Positions 26,601 to 34,575 of a stretch of 64,000 bases of DNA are shown here, in pieces (position 1 is the first letter of the stretch; every line of letters starts with the position of its first letter). Both the position numbers and the translations under genes were made by a program. Source of the DNA: Micromonospora parathelypteridis (GTDB taxonomy: Bacteria > Actinomycetota > Actinomycetes > Mycobacteriales > Micromonosporaceae); the NCBI RefSeq assembly GCF_014201145.1, contig NZ_JACHDP010000001.1:5580001-5644000 (forward strand). Direction: 5' to 3'. The notes under the pieces were generated by a model, which saw only the letters and a list, made by a program, of their open reading frames with translations, was not told the DNA's origin and searched no databases.

Positions 26601-27436
26601 TCCAGGAAGCGGATCATGGGGTACTCGTTGCTGAACAGGAAGTCGCGACCGTTGCTGCTGCCTCGGGTGGAGAACGGCCGGTTGTAGCTGACCTCGAACG
26701 CCCGGCCGTTCTGCAGCGCCTCGTAGAAGTTCCCGCCGCCGTAGGTGTTGTAGGCGTGCCAGGTGGCATCGGAGGTCTTGAAGAAGAGGCTCGACGTGCT
26801 GCTGTCGTCGCGCACCACGAAGGTGATGTGGCTCGCGCTGCCGGTGTCGACGTCGGTGCGCTTCAACCGTGCGATGTACACGCCGGAGACGGCGGTCGCG
26901 GGGACCTGCCACGACGCGGATACTTGCCAGTTCCCACAGTCGAACATCTGGGTGTCGTTGTTGGTGATGCAGTCGTCCGGTTGGTGCTGCGGCAGTGTCG
27001 CGGACGGTGTCACCGGCGTGATCCGCCGGGCGCCGGCGCCGCCATACCAGCCGAGGCGGTAGATCTCGATGGTGTACGCGGTCGCCGCGGTGTCGATCTT
27101 GAAGTCGATCCGCTGGCCACGGTTCACGCTGATGTCGGTGGCGAAGCCCTGGATCGTCCAGTCGCCGAAACCGTCGATGTCCCACTCCGAGGCCGGTTGA
27201 CCCGACTGGGCGTTCTCGCAGACCACGGGATTCGGGTCGCAGGTGGCGGCGGCGGCCGGCGTCGGGCCGGCGATCGTTCCGGCGATGGCTCCGGCGAGGA
27301 TGACGCTGATGGCGACCAGGATCGCCAAGCCGGGGCGCATTCGGCGGTGCACACCACCCGTGGTGGCCCAACCGCCGTTTCGCGGCAGTGTGCCCGGCAG
27401 CGCGGTCCGGATCAGTGGCTGGGTCGTCATCGCCAT
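23639..27436 (-). CDS. large secreted protein: N,N-dimethylformamidase-like domain plus Ig-like and three DUF4082 domains
   Basis: A 1265-residue exported protein with a signal peptide near 33-62 (cleavage after PAAAAT). Residues about 85-545 resemble the large subunit of N,N-dimethylformamidase: SVGHDEYWSGPE and FFSGNEVYWRTR carry the two Tyr that bind iron in that family. Next come an Ig-like domain (about 560-650), DUF4082 (about 660-810), a Big_5-like domain (about 815-915), DUF4082 (about 920-1075), a Pro/Thr linker, and a third DUF4082 (about 1110-1265). Each DUF4082 ends in NYWVDV.F or NFWVDVVF. ATG 27436 is chosen because AGAGGTGGG precedes it and it lies just before the signal; the open frame runs back to a TTG at 27490. 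It is likely a cell-wall or matrix protein; the substrate is unknown. Confidence 0.78.
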   Translation of the reverse strand: MAMTTQPLIRTALPGTLPRNGGWATTGGVHRRMRPGLAILVAISVILAGAIAGTIAGPTPAAAATCDPNPVVCENAQSGQPASEWDIDGFGDWTIQGFATDISVNRGQRIDFKIDTAATAYTIEIYRLGWYGGAGARRITPVTPSATLPQHQPDDCITNNDTQMFDCGNWQVSASWQVPATAVSGVYIARLKRTDVDTGSASHITFVVRDDSSTSSLFFKTSDATWHAYNTYGGGNFYEALQNGRAFEVSYNRPFSTRGSSNGRDFLFSNEYPMIRFLERNGYDVSYTTDIDTDRRGSLIRNHDVFLSVGHDEYWSGPERTNVEAARDAGVNLAFFSGNEVYWRTRLAPSVDGTNTPHRTLVCYKETWANADIDPTNEWTGTWRDPRFIQPGNGAGQPENALTGTAYMSNNTDLALQVPEYQGKFRLWRHTGLASTAPGQTATLAPHTIGYESDEDVDNGFRPAGLIRLSTTTGSTPEYLRDFGNTVTPGTTTHHLTMYRAPSGALVFGAGTVQWAWGLDSVHDGTTSPADSRMQQATVNLFADMGVQPATLMPGLQATSASTDTLAPTTTITAPANGSTVTNGSLVTVRGTAADLGGGRVAGVEVSTDGGATWHAADGTTSWSYSFHSGGAGTQVVRVRAIDDSVNMPSTPSTVTLKLAGPSTLFGSRVPDNPAVNDSSPVELGVRFSSQDDGYVTGVRFYKGAANTGTHTGSLWTGTGTRLATGTFVGETSAGWQTLAFASPVPITHGTEYVVSYTAPNGGYAADPLAFSGRDVNSAPLIAPRSTPSRGNGVFAYGSGFPTLTYNDVNYWVDVTFIDSAAGPPSPVATTPSANATTVPITVRPSVIFSKPLNPTSIQFALKNQANVSVAGTVGYDDATKTVTFTPSASLATATTYTATVTVADNQGNPGDEPTVWSFTTDAYAAIYTMFPLNATPQSAADSDPSAVELGVKFVPSTDGRIVGVRFYQGTGNNGTHTGSLWTASGTLLARATFSGESGSGWQSVRFDSPITVTAGTTYVASYFAPNGHYASTSNFFSTLWTNGPLSAPPTTANGVYNYGRHAFPQNSYQSSNYWVDPLFVPDAPPDPGPTPTPTPTPTSSPSPTPPQGPPVSLFSDTDTPQHPNWNDSNSIEVGARFTADVSGSVTAVRFFKGPDNNGLHTGTLWTSNGDLLATASFTNETGSGWQVATFSQPVNITAGTTYVVSYWTSVGQYAVNLNALAGQGIDRGPLHIPAGGASFRYGGGFPDSAVSHNFWVDVVFRPNT
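24141..24169. repeat. imperfect tandem GGTGTC repeat encoding a Pro/Thr linker
   Basis: Five near-copies of the hexamer GGTGTC (one with TT) encode, on the - strand, alternating Pro and Thr between the second and third DUF4082 domains. It is a slippage-prone low-complexity tract inside the large secreted protein. Confidence 0.7.
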
Positions 27437-27627
27437 CTCGGGCACCCACCTCTCGCTACGAGACGTCACGGCGCCTGCCGGGCGGCTCAATATTGAAAAG
27501 TAGAGAACCCCTCATCTCTTGCCAACGGCCGTCCACACTGGCTGTAACACCGGGTGGCCGCCAGCAGCCAGCCGATCAGGCACGCTGCGTCAGATGGTTG
27601 ACAGCTGAGGTCGATGAGCAGGACGAA

Positions 27628-28437
27628 CTAGTCCCGCGCAGGCCTTTGGCTCGCCGGCCCCTGCTGCTCGGCCCCCTTCACACGGGGTAACACGATAGTG
27701 AGATCGGAGGTGTTGGCGCGCTGCGGTACGACGGGTGCATTCGTCGGCTCGGTCGCCTCTCGCGGAGCATCCGGATCGTCGATCGGCACCACCCGCTTCG
27801 TCCGGCGCGGGCCGACGGCCTCGGCGACGGAGATCATGCCGAAGAGCAGCACCAGACAGGCGGCCGACACCGCGATCATCGACCGGATGGTCCCGGTGAC
27901 CTTGCGCGTGGGATCCGTCGGTGGGTTGATGGGCAGCGCCTGGAACAGGTACTTGTCGTCCGCGCCGTCGACCTTCTGCATGTCGTACAGCTCTTTTTCC
28001 ATGCTCTCGGACACCAGGTCGAGGGTCTTCACGGCCGAGTCGGGGGAGCTGCCCGTGCCGACGATGTTGATGACCAGGCCCGAGCCGATCGCGTTGGTCG
28101 AGCTGATCGTGTAGTCCTTGTCGGCCCCCTGGCCGATCAACCCCTCGCGGACCAGGCCGCCCGACACCCGCTGGGCCAGGACGTCGACCACCACGGACGG
28201 GTTGGGCAGTCGCAGGTACGGGTTGTTCGCGTTGACCTTGAGGAGCGACGGGTCCCGGGCGATCGCGGCATCGCTCGGCTGGGGCGGTGGGGCGATCAGC
28301 ACGTACTGCGCCTGCGACTCGTACCGCGGCGCTATCCCGAAGGCGACGAAGGCATTCCCGGCGATCAGCACTACCAACACTGCCAGCACGATCAGCTTGT
28401 GGCGTCGCACGGTCGTGAACAGGGCCAGGAGATCCAT
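27628..28437 (-). CDS. short Wzz-type chain-length determinant
   Basis: A 269-residue membrane protein with helix 1 at about 15-35 and helix 2 at about 184-206. Between them is an extracytoplasmic domain beginning RYESQAQYVLIAPP, the usual strand after the first Wzz helix. There is no kinase domain; the cytoplasmic tail of about 60 residues is charged and Pro-rich. Its ATG overlaps the stop of the upstream ligase-like gene by one base (TGATG). Compared with the 546-residue Wzz at 4-5.6 kb, it lacks the pseudokinase module. It probably sets the chain length for the Wzy-like protein with which it is coupled. Confidence 0.78.
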   Translation of the reverse strand: MDLLALFTTVRRHKLIVLAVLVVLIAGNAFVAFGIAPRYESQAQYVLIAPPPQPSDAAIARDPSLLKVNANNPYLRLPNPSVVVDVLAQRVSGGLVREGLIGQGADKDYTISSTNAIGSGLVINIVGTGSSPDSAVKTLDLVSESMEKELYDMQKVDGADDKYLFQALPINPPTDPTRKVTGTIRSMIAVSAACLVLLFGMISVAEAVGPRRTKRVVPIDDPDAPREATEPTNAPVVPQRANTSDLTIVLPRVKGAEQQGPASQRPARD

Positions 28438-29927
28438 CAGGGCTCAATTCTTGCGGCAGGAGATGGGCGGGCAGCCGGGGACGGTGCCGGCTCTGTTGGC
28501 CGCGGGGGCGCCGCGGTCACCGACACGGGAAAGATCCGGGTCTGCGCGGGCCACCGCTGGACGGCCAGCCAGCAGGTGGCGCAGAGCCCGAGGACAACGG
28601 CGTGGACCGAGGCGAACTGCGCGAACGAGAACGCGTCGAACGTGTAGGCCCCGACCGCTGCGGCGAGGCAGGCGCCGGCAAGCGCGCCGCAGAGCGAGCG
28701 CAACTCAGGATCGGTCGCCCGGGTCCGCGCCTGCAGTGCCGTGATCGCGGGGACCAGGAAGTACAGCACGAGCGCGGCCAGGCCCAGGACGCCCATCTCG
28801 ATGGCGGTCTTCAGGTACTGGTTGTCCAGAATTCGTGTCGCGTCCTCCGGCAGGAACGTGCCACCGCCCCGGCCCAGCCACGGGGCCTGCTGCACGAGCG
28901 CGACCACGCGGGGATAGTTGTCCAGCCGGTTGGTGATCGAGGCATCCTCTGAGCCCGCAGTGATGGAGCCGATGATCGTTCGCAGATAACCCGGTGTGGT
29001 GGCGAAGATGCCGACGACTGCGGCTGGCGCGAAGGCGAACAGCCAGACCCGCTGCTTGGCGGGCACGCAGATGATGAACGTCGCCATCGCGACGCCGACA
29101 GCCAGGATCGCCGACCGGGAGACGGACATCGGTATGCACATGCCGATCAGCCCCACCGGCAGCCACCGCCGCGTGGTCGAGCGTTCCCGGTCATGAATAC
29201 CGAGCCAGATCGCCAACGGCAGGAGCATGCCGGCGACCACACCCAGTTCGATCGGATGGATGGTCGTCCCGGTGACCCGGACGAGCGCGTCGCGGCCCTG
29301 GAACGAGCCGTACGCTTCGCCGGACTCGAATCCCGGCAGCGCCAGGCGCAGCAACGGCTTGAGGTCCCACAGGAACCAGAACTGGAGGGTGGCCACGACA
29401 CCGGAGAACGCGCCGCCCCACACCACGGTCCGAATGACCCGCAGCAGATCGGCGGGGCTGCGCAGGTGCTCGGCGGTCACCAGGATCACCCCGGACATGC
29501 CGACGAGCAGGAGCATCCAACGGTCGGCGCTGAGCCGCTGGGTCTCGTCCGGCGTGAACAGCGGCATGGCGGCATAGGAGAGCAGCGCGCAGATCCACAG
29601 CACCGCCAACGCCCCGCGAACGGGATAGCGGGTGTGGACCGGATCGTGCAGGCCGAGCAGCGCCGTCACCGCCCAGGCCAGGAAGAGGACGAGGGATACG
29701 AGGCTCGCCAGATAGCCCTGCGCGCCGACGATCCGGATCACCGTGTCCGACGGAAAGATGAAGGCGCTGAGGATGAAGAGCTGGAGCATGAAGGCGGCCT
29801 GGCGGGATCCCTGCGGTCGCACCACGCGGAAGGGCTCGGCGTGTCGCCCTCCGGAAGCCCGTCCGCCGTTCACGCGCCTGGCGTCGCCGGTCATGGTTGT
29901 CGTCGATCCGTTGAATCGCCGCACCAT
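28437..29927 (-). CDS. O-antigen ligase/polymerase-like membrane protein (second copy)
   Basis: A 496-residue polytopic protein with about eleven hydrophobic helices. Around the C-terminal third, TNRLDNYPRVVALVQQAPWLGRGGGTF (region about residues 345-371) and LDNQYLKTAIEMG match the pattern of the O-antigen ligase/Wzy family, with the conserved small-residue turn and following helix. Its tail is Pro/Ala-rich. ATG 29927 is chosen because GGTAGGA precedes it; the open frame extends further to 30020. It is coupled to the short Wzz. Together they make a second, independent polymerisation pair in the same region as the 5.6-7.0 kb gene. Confidence 0.78.
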   Translation of the reverse strand: MVRRFNGSTTTMTGDARRVNGGRASGGRHAEPFRVVRPQGSRQAAFMLQLFILSAFIFPSDTVIRIVGAQGYLASLVSLVLFLAWAVTALLGLHDPVHTRYPVRGALAVLWICALLSYAAMPLFTPDETQRLSADRWMLLLVGMSGVILVTAEHLRSPADLLRVIRTVVWGGAFSGVVATLQFWFLWDLKPLLRLALPGFESGEAYGSFQGRDALVRVTGTTIHPIELGVVAGMLLPLAIWLGIHDRERSTTRRWLPVGLIGMCIPMSVSRSAILAVGVAMATFIICVPAKQRVWLFAFAPAAVVGIFATTPGYLRTIIGSITAGSEDASITNRLDNYPRVVALVQQAPWLGRGGGTFLPEDATRILDNQYLKTAIEMGVLGLAALVLYFLVPAITALQARTRATDPELRSLCGALAGACLAAAVGAYTFDAFSFAQFASVHAVVLGLCATCWLAVQRWPAQTRIFPVSVTAAPPRPTEPAPSPAARPSPAARIEP

Positions 29928-30110
29928 GCTCTCGTTCCTACCCTTGGATCGGGATCCTTCAGTGGAGGGCTGGCCCGAGCGTACCGCTCTGGCGTGACCC
30001 GCGGAATCGTCCTGTTTCACGGCTCAGCACGCCGGACGGCCGGGTTCGACCACCGCGTTGGACCGTCTGCGTAACCGGACCTCTCTCGCAAATCGCACGG
30101 TCGTCCGTGG

Positions 30111-30983
30111 TCAGGCCAGGGAGAGGTTGGCCAGTGCCCTTCGACGCAGCGGCGTAGGCGTACGGGACTTGGCGGAGATCATCACCGCTATGTCGTGATC
30201 CTGGATGGCGCCGAGAAACTCCTGCATCGCGCGATCGTCCAATGGGGTCTCCTCCCAGTAGGCATGGCAGAGGGTGTCCTCGACGCGGAAGGAGTCGATA
30301 TTCGTTCCCGTACCGGCAACCTCATCGACATAGACGCCGTACAGCGTCCACTCGGAGAAGTGCAGGTTGGCCCCGATCGCGTCCGCCCACCGGCGCCCGG
30401 TCACCGACTCCACCCGGGCCAGCAGCCGCCGTACGACGGCCGGATCCCACGCCAGCAGCGACGAGACGTAGTCGGGGTAGGGCGGCACGGCCGCCGGCAC
30501 ACCGAGCAGGGACCGGGCGACCTGATGCCAGATCACGTGCCGTGGCAGCCGCTCGTCGACCTCGTCGGGTTTGCGATAGAAGCGGACCACCCCGTCACGA
30601 CGGAAGGTGTCGGCGGAGAACGGCCGGACGAACTGGATGTCCGAGTCGACAAGCACGACGACGTCGGCGTCGGAGCGGGCCGCGGCCGCGAGCTTGATGA
30701 TCTGCTGCAGGATCCAGCCGCGCAGTGGGGGGAACGGGCGGCGGAGGTTGACCGAGAACTTCCCGCCCGGCAGGGACCGGAAGGACCGGGGCAGGAAGTC
30801 CGCCTCGTCGTGGATCACCGCGCGCGCCCCGCTCAACTGACCGAAGAGCGCCAGATCGGCGCGCGGCACGATGATGTGGTGGCGTATCGAATCCGGCGAG
30901 TGCGCCAGCACCGAGCGGTGCAGGTCGGCGCAGCGGTCGAAGTCAGGCGCGAAGCTGGGGGTGATGATGTCCAGTCGTGACAT
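30111..30983 (-). CDS. DUF6492-like glycosyltransferase
   Basis: A 290-residue protein starting MSRLDIITPSFAPDFDRC, with VVVLVDSDIQFVRPF holding a DSD metal motif and WTLYGVYVDEV near the acceptor site. This matches the DUF6492 group of putative GT-A transferases found in actinobacterial and cyanobacterial polysaccharide clusters. ATG 30983 has AGGAGGA about 8 bases upstream; the longer open frame reaching to 31451 overlaps the propeller gene and is rejected. It is 47 bases downstream of that gene in the same direction. Enzymatic activity is inferred from fold-level motifs only. Confidence 0.72.
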   Translation of the reverse strand: MSRLDIITPSFAPDFDRCADLHRSVLAHSPDSIRHHIIVPRADLALFGQLSGARAVIHDEADFLPRSFRSLPGGKFSVNLRRPFPPLRGWILQQIIKLAAAARSDADVVVLVDSDIQFVRPFSADTFRRDGVVRFYRKPDEVDERLPRHVIWHQVARSLLGVPAAVPPYPDYVSSLLAWDPAVVRRLLARVESVTGRRWADAIGANLHFSEWTLYGVYVDEVAGTGTNIDSFRVEDTLCHAYWEETPLDDRAMQEFLGAIQDHDIAVMISAKSRTPTPLRRRALANLSLA

Positions 30984-31030
30984 GCCAGGAGTCCTCCTGT
31001 CGGCCGGCTGCGGGCCCGGCTGTTCGGTCT

Positions 31031-32068
31031 TCACCGGACCACCGCCGGCGACCAGGCGTCGGATACCAGTAGCTCGGGGGCGCCCCGGCCGTCCGCCGGG
31101 GTTGACCAGATGTCGCTGGTCGCCGTCCCGGCACCGCTGCGGGGCAGCGCGTAGATGATTCTCGTGTCGTCCAGCCACTCGACCTGGTCGTCGACGCTGC
31201 GGGTCTCGGCGAGCAGCGTCTCGGTGCCGGTCGCGAGGTCGTAGACGGCGAGGCGCCAGCGGCCGGGGGGCAGGTCGCCGTGCTTCTTGAAGGCGATCCG
31301 GGTCCGGTCCGGCGAGAGCGACGGGCACTCGGCGTCCTCCCGCAGGGCGGTCACCCGGCGGGCCGCGAGACTCCCCTCGACCAGCCAGGTCTTTCCCCCG
31401 GATGCGGCGGTGGCGTAGAACCGGTCGTCGTCGGCGAAGGTCACCCCCCACAGGTTCTTGTCCACCGCGGTCACCACCGCGCCGTCGACGACGAGTGGGA
31501 ACCGCTCGACGTCCCCGATCACCTCACCGGCGGTCCGGCTGATCACCGTACGGGTGGAGAACTGCCCCGGATTCGCGTACGAGTCCCCGAAGACGAACGT
31601 GGTCGTCGCCACCAGCGACCCGTCCGGCGACAACCGGGCCCGGCTCGGTGTGCCGACCAGCGGCAGGTCGCGCCGAACCGACCAGTCCGCGCCGAGCAGC
31701 CGCGCCCGGTACGTGGTCAGCAGGCCCCGGTCGGCCGAGAGGCAGATCGCCTCGTCCCGGGTCGCGTAGACCCGCTCGCAGGAGGCGTCGGTGACCGCGC
31801 GTGGCCCGGCCGGCGCCGAGAGCGGGACCATCGCCACCCGGCCGTAGTCGGCGCCGAGAGCCGTGTTCCGGAAGACCAGGTGTGGCACGTCGCGCACCAC
31901 GGCGAGGTCGTCGCGTGTCGGCGCGCCGGTCGCCGTCGCCTGCACGGCAGTCAGGTCCTGCCGGGCCCGCCAGACATAGCCGCCCGCGCTGAGGAAGGCC
32001 ACCAGCAGCACCACCGCCAGCGCGGTCAGTCGCGCCCGCGGCCCGAGCCCACCCACCCGCCCGCTCAT
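31031..32068 (-). CDS. membrane-anchored WD40/TolB-like beta-propeller protein
   Basis: A 345-residue protein with a single N-terminal transmembrane helix (about 13-33) and an outside domain of repeated strands: ARLSPDGSLVATTTFVF, CPSLSPDRTRIAFKK and VEWLDDTRIIYALP are typical TolB/WD40-like blades. A C-terminal DIWSTPADGRG blade closes the ring. There is no catalytic motif. Its ATG overlaps the stop of the MFS transporter (ATGA), so the two are made together and may form a complex in which the propeller senses or gates transport. The combination is seen; its role is inference. Confidence 0.75.
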   Translation of the reverse strand: MSGRVGGLGPRARLTALAVVLLVAFLSAGGYVWRARQDLTAVQATATGAPTRDDLAVVRDVPHLVFRNTALGADYGRVAMVPLSAPAGPRAVTDASCERVYATRDEAICLSADRGLLTTYRARLLGADWSVRRDLPLVGTPSRARLSPDGSLVATTTFVFGDSYANPGQFSTRTVISRTAGEVIGDVERFPLVVDGAVVTAVDKNLWGVTFADDDRFYATAASGGKTWLVEGSLAARRVTALREDAECPSLSPDRTRIAFKKHGDLPPGRWRLAVYDLATGTETLLAETRSVDDQVEWLDDTRIIYALPRSGAGTATSDIWSTPADGRGAPELLVSDAWSPAVVR

Positions 32069-33345
32069 GCCGGCACTTCGCCGGGTCGAGCGTCGGGGCG
32101 CGTCGCCGAGGTCGGACGATCGATGCCCCGCAGCAGCCAGGCGGCGACCGGCACGGCGACCGCCAGCAGGGCGGCGAAGAGCAGCAGCGCCGGGCGGGGA
32201 CCCTGGACGGTCCAGAGCAGACCGAAGAGCACCGACGCGGCGAACCGGGCCAGCGCCACCGTGGTCTGGGCGGCGGCGATTCCGCTTCCCCGTGCCCTGG
32301 CGGCCACAAGGCGACTCACCAACGCCGCCAGCACGCCGTCGGTGGCGGCGTAGAAGGTGCCGAGCAGCAGCAGGACCGCGAGGGTCCCGCCGACGCCGCT
32401 GCTGGGCAGCGCCGCGAGCAGGTAGCCGCCCAGCAGCGCCAGGTGGCCGGCGACGAGCACCCGGCCGCGGCCGACCCGGTCGGCCAGCAGACCCAGGGGT
32501 ACGGCCAGCGCCAGGTAGGCGACGTTGGTGCCCACGTAGAGCAGGGGGAAGTAGCGGGCGGTGAAGTCGTCCCGCTCCTGCAGGAGCAGGTAGAGGAAGC
32601 CGTCGCCGATGGTCAGCAGGCCCAGTAGTGCGGCGGCCAGCAGCGGTCGCCGTCGACCTCGACCGCCGATCTCCGAGAACACCTCGCGCAGCGTGGCGCG
32701 GGCGGCGCCGGCCGCGGTCGGCAGGTCCGGCACGAGCAGCACCAGCACCGCCACCCCGGCGATCGCGAAGGCGAACGAGACGACGAAGATCGAGTCGTAG
32801 CTGCCGGGTACGGCCGCGAAGAGCGCGAAGGCAACCAGTGGACCGATGGCGGCGCCGAGGGTGTCCAGCGCCCGGTGCACGCCGAAGGCCCGCCCCAGCA
32901 CGTCCGGCTGCGACGCCGCGGCGATCAGGGAATCCCTGGGCGCGGTGCGCAGGCCCTTGCCCAACCGGTCGACGGTGACCACCGCGGTTATCGCCGCGAA
33001 GCCCGCCGCCGGCAGCATCGCCAGGCGGCTCAGCGCGGACGCGCCGTACCCGGTCACCGCCACCCACTTCGGTCGTTGCCCGCGGTCGCCGACGTAGCCG
33101 CCGGCGATCCGTACCAGCGCGCTGACGCCCTGGTACATGCCGTCCAGGAAGCCGTACGCGATGGGGCTCAGGCCGACCACGGCGGTCAGGTAGAGCGGCA
33201 GGATGGATGCCACCATCTCCGACGACACGTCGGTGAGAAGACTGACCGTGCCGAGCAGCACAACCGTCCCGGACACGCGGCGCACGGCGATGCGGGTCCG
33301 GCTCGTACCGGCATCGTCCGGCCGGTCCCGCAGCGTCACGTACAC
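32065..33345 (-). CDS. major facilitator superfamily transporter
   Basis: A 426-residue protein with about twelve hydrophobic helices. GGYVGDRGQRPKW between helices 2 and 3 is the MFS motif A, and VPLGLLADRVGRGRVL repeats it in the second half. GTG 33345 follows GGAGATG. It resembles MFS proteins annotated as multidrug or sugar efflux transporters; no substrate-specific signature stands out. It is coupled to a membrane propeller protein and lies 108 bases downstream of the aminotransferase gene at 33454, so it may be transcribed with the sugar-nucleotide genes. Confidence 0.82.
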   Translation of the reverse strand: MYVTLRDRPDDAGTSRTRIAVRRVSGTVVLLGTVSLLTDVSSEMVASILPLYLTAVVGLSPIAYGFLDGMYQGVSALVRIAGGYVGDRGQRPKWVAVTGYGASALSRLAMLPAAGFAAITAVVTVDRLGKGLRTAPRDSLIAAASQPDVLGRAFGVHRALDTLGAAIGPLVAFALFAAVPGSYDSIFVVSFAFAIAGVAVLVLLVPDLPTAAGAARATLREVFSEIGGRGRRRPLLAAALLGLLTIGDGFLYLLLQERDDFTARYFPLLYVGTNVAYLALAVPLGLLADRVGRGRVLVAGHLALLGGYLLAALPSSGVGGTLAVLLLLGTFYAATDGVLAALVSRLVAARARGSGIAAAQTTVALARFAASVLFGLLWTVQGPRPALLLFAALLAVAVPVAAWLLRGIDRPTSATRPDARPGEVPA

Positions 33346-33453
33346 GACATCTCCATCCCCAGGCCCGCCACGTCCGCACCGCCTGCCGTCACCGGCGGCG
33401 AAGCCTGCCCGTCTGCCGCCCGGGTCGCCGCCGACCCGGGCAACGAGAGACGG

Positions 33454-34575
33454 TCAGCCGGCCAGCGCGGCGGTCAGCGCGGCGACGACGGACTCCTGCT
33501 GCTCGGCGGTGATCTGTGGGTAGATCGGCAGCGAGAGCAGCTCGGTCGCGATCCGCTCCGCGTGCGGGAACGCCCCCTGCGGGTAGCCGAGACCGGCGAA
33601 GGCTCCCGTGCGGTGCACCGGCACGGGGTAGTGGATCCCCGCCCCGACGCCGCTCGCGTTGAGCCGCGCCAGCACCCGGTCCCGGCGGGCCGGGGTGCCG
33701 TCGCCGGGGACCCGGAGGCAGTAGATGTGCCAGACGTGCTCGTTGCCCGGCAGGGTCGTCGGGCGGACCACGTCGACCGACTCCAGTAACGCGTCGTACC
33801 GGGCGGCCGCGGCGCGGCGCAGCGTGTTCCAGTTGGTCAGCCGGGCCAGCTTGGCCCGGAGCACGACCGCCTGCAGGCCGTCCAGTCGGCTGTTCACACC
33901 GACGACGTCGTGCACGTACTTCTGCAGGCCGCCGTGGCTGCCGAGGGTGCGGACCATGGTGGCGACGTCGGCGTCGGCGGTCACCACGGCGCCCGCGTCG
34001 CCGTACGCGCCCAGGTTCTTGCCGGGGTAGAAGCTGGTCGCGGCGATGCCGTCGACGCCGGCGCCGCGTCCGTGCCGGGTGGCGCCCTGGCACTGTGCGG
34101 CGTCCTCGACGATGGCGACGTCGCGCCCGGCCAGGCCGTCCCGTAGCCGCTCCACCGGGGCCAGTTGGCCGTAGAGGTGTACCGGGACGATCGCCCGGGT
34201 GGCCGGCGTGATCGCGGCCAGCGCCGCGTCGACGTCGATCAGGTACGAGTCGGGATCGCAGTCGACCAGCACCGGTCGCGCGCCGGCTCGGGCGACGGCC
34301 TCGGCGGTGGCGATGAAGGTGTTCGTGGGCAGGATCACCTCGGTGCCAGGTCCGACGCCGACGGCGCGAAGCGCCAGTTCGAGCGCGTCGGTGCCGTTGG
34401 CGACGCCGACGCAGTGGTCCACCCCGGCGAACGCGGCGTACTCGCGTTCGAAGGCGGCCACCTCGGGGCCGCCGATGAAGGCGGTGTCCGCCAGGACCCG
34501 TTTGAAGCCGACCGCGACCTCCTCCGCCACCTCGGCATGCGCGGCCTGCAGGTCCACCAACGGAATCGCGATCAT
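33454..34575 (-). CDS. DegT/DnrJ/EryC1/StrS aminotransferase, WbpE/FdtB-like
   Basis: A 373-residue PLP enzyme that aminates a keto nucleotide sugar. The PLP Lys lies in SFYPGKNLGAYGDAGAV, with the Asp-Ala-Ala-Gln motif VEDAAQCQGA before it, and the N-terminus IPLVDLQAAHAEV is typical of the 3-amino-sugar (WbpE, FdtB, QdtB) subgroup. ATG 34575 overlaps the upstream acyltransferase stop (ATGA). With the Gfo/Idh dehydrogenase at 37.4 kb and the WbpD-like acetyltransferase at 38.8 kb it could make a 3-acylamido sugar. Subgroup and product are inferred. Confidence 0.83.
   Translation of the reverse strand: MIAIPLVDLQAAHAEVAEEVAVGFKRVLADTAFIGGPEVAAFEREYAAFAGVDHCVGVANGTDALELALRAVGVGPGTEVILPTNTFIATAEAVARAGARPVLVDCDPDSYLIDVDAALAAITPATRAIVPVHLYGQLAPVERLRDGLAGRDVAIVEDAAQCQGATRHGRGAGVDGIAATSFYPGKNLGAYGDAGAVVTADADVATMVRTLGSHGGLQKYVHDVVGVNSRLDGLQAVVLRAKLARLTNWNTLRRAAAARYDALLESVDVVRPTTLPGNEHVWHIYCLRVPGDGTPARRDRVLARLNASGVGAGIHYPVPVHRTGAFAGLGYPQGAFPHAERIATELLSLPIYPQITAEQQESVVAALTAALAG

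Noticed and set aside
25868..27496. A 542-codon + strand frame
   Set aside because: It is antisense to the DUF4082/dimethylformamidase-like gene and has no recognisable domain or ribosome binding site.
31031..33379. A 782-codon - strand frame spanning the propeller and MFS genes
   Set aside because: The N-terminal 437 codons are a shadow of the MFS gene. The real propeller start is the ATG at 32068, which overlaps the MFS stop.
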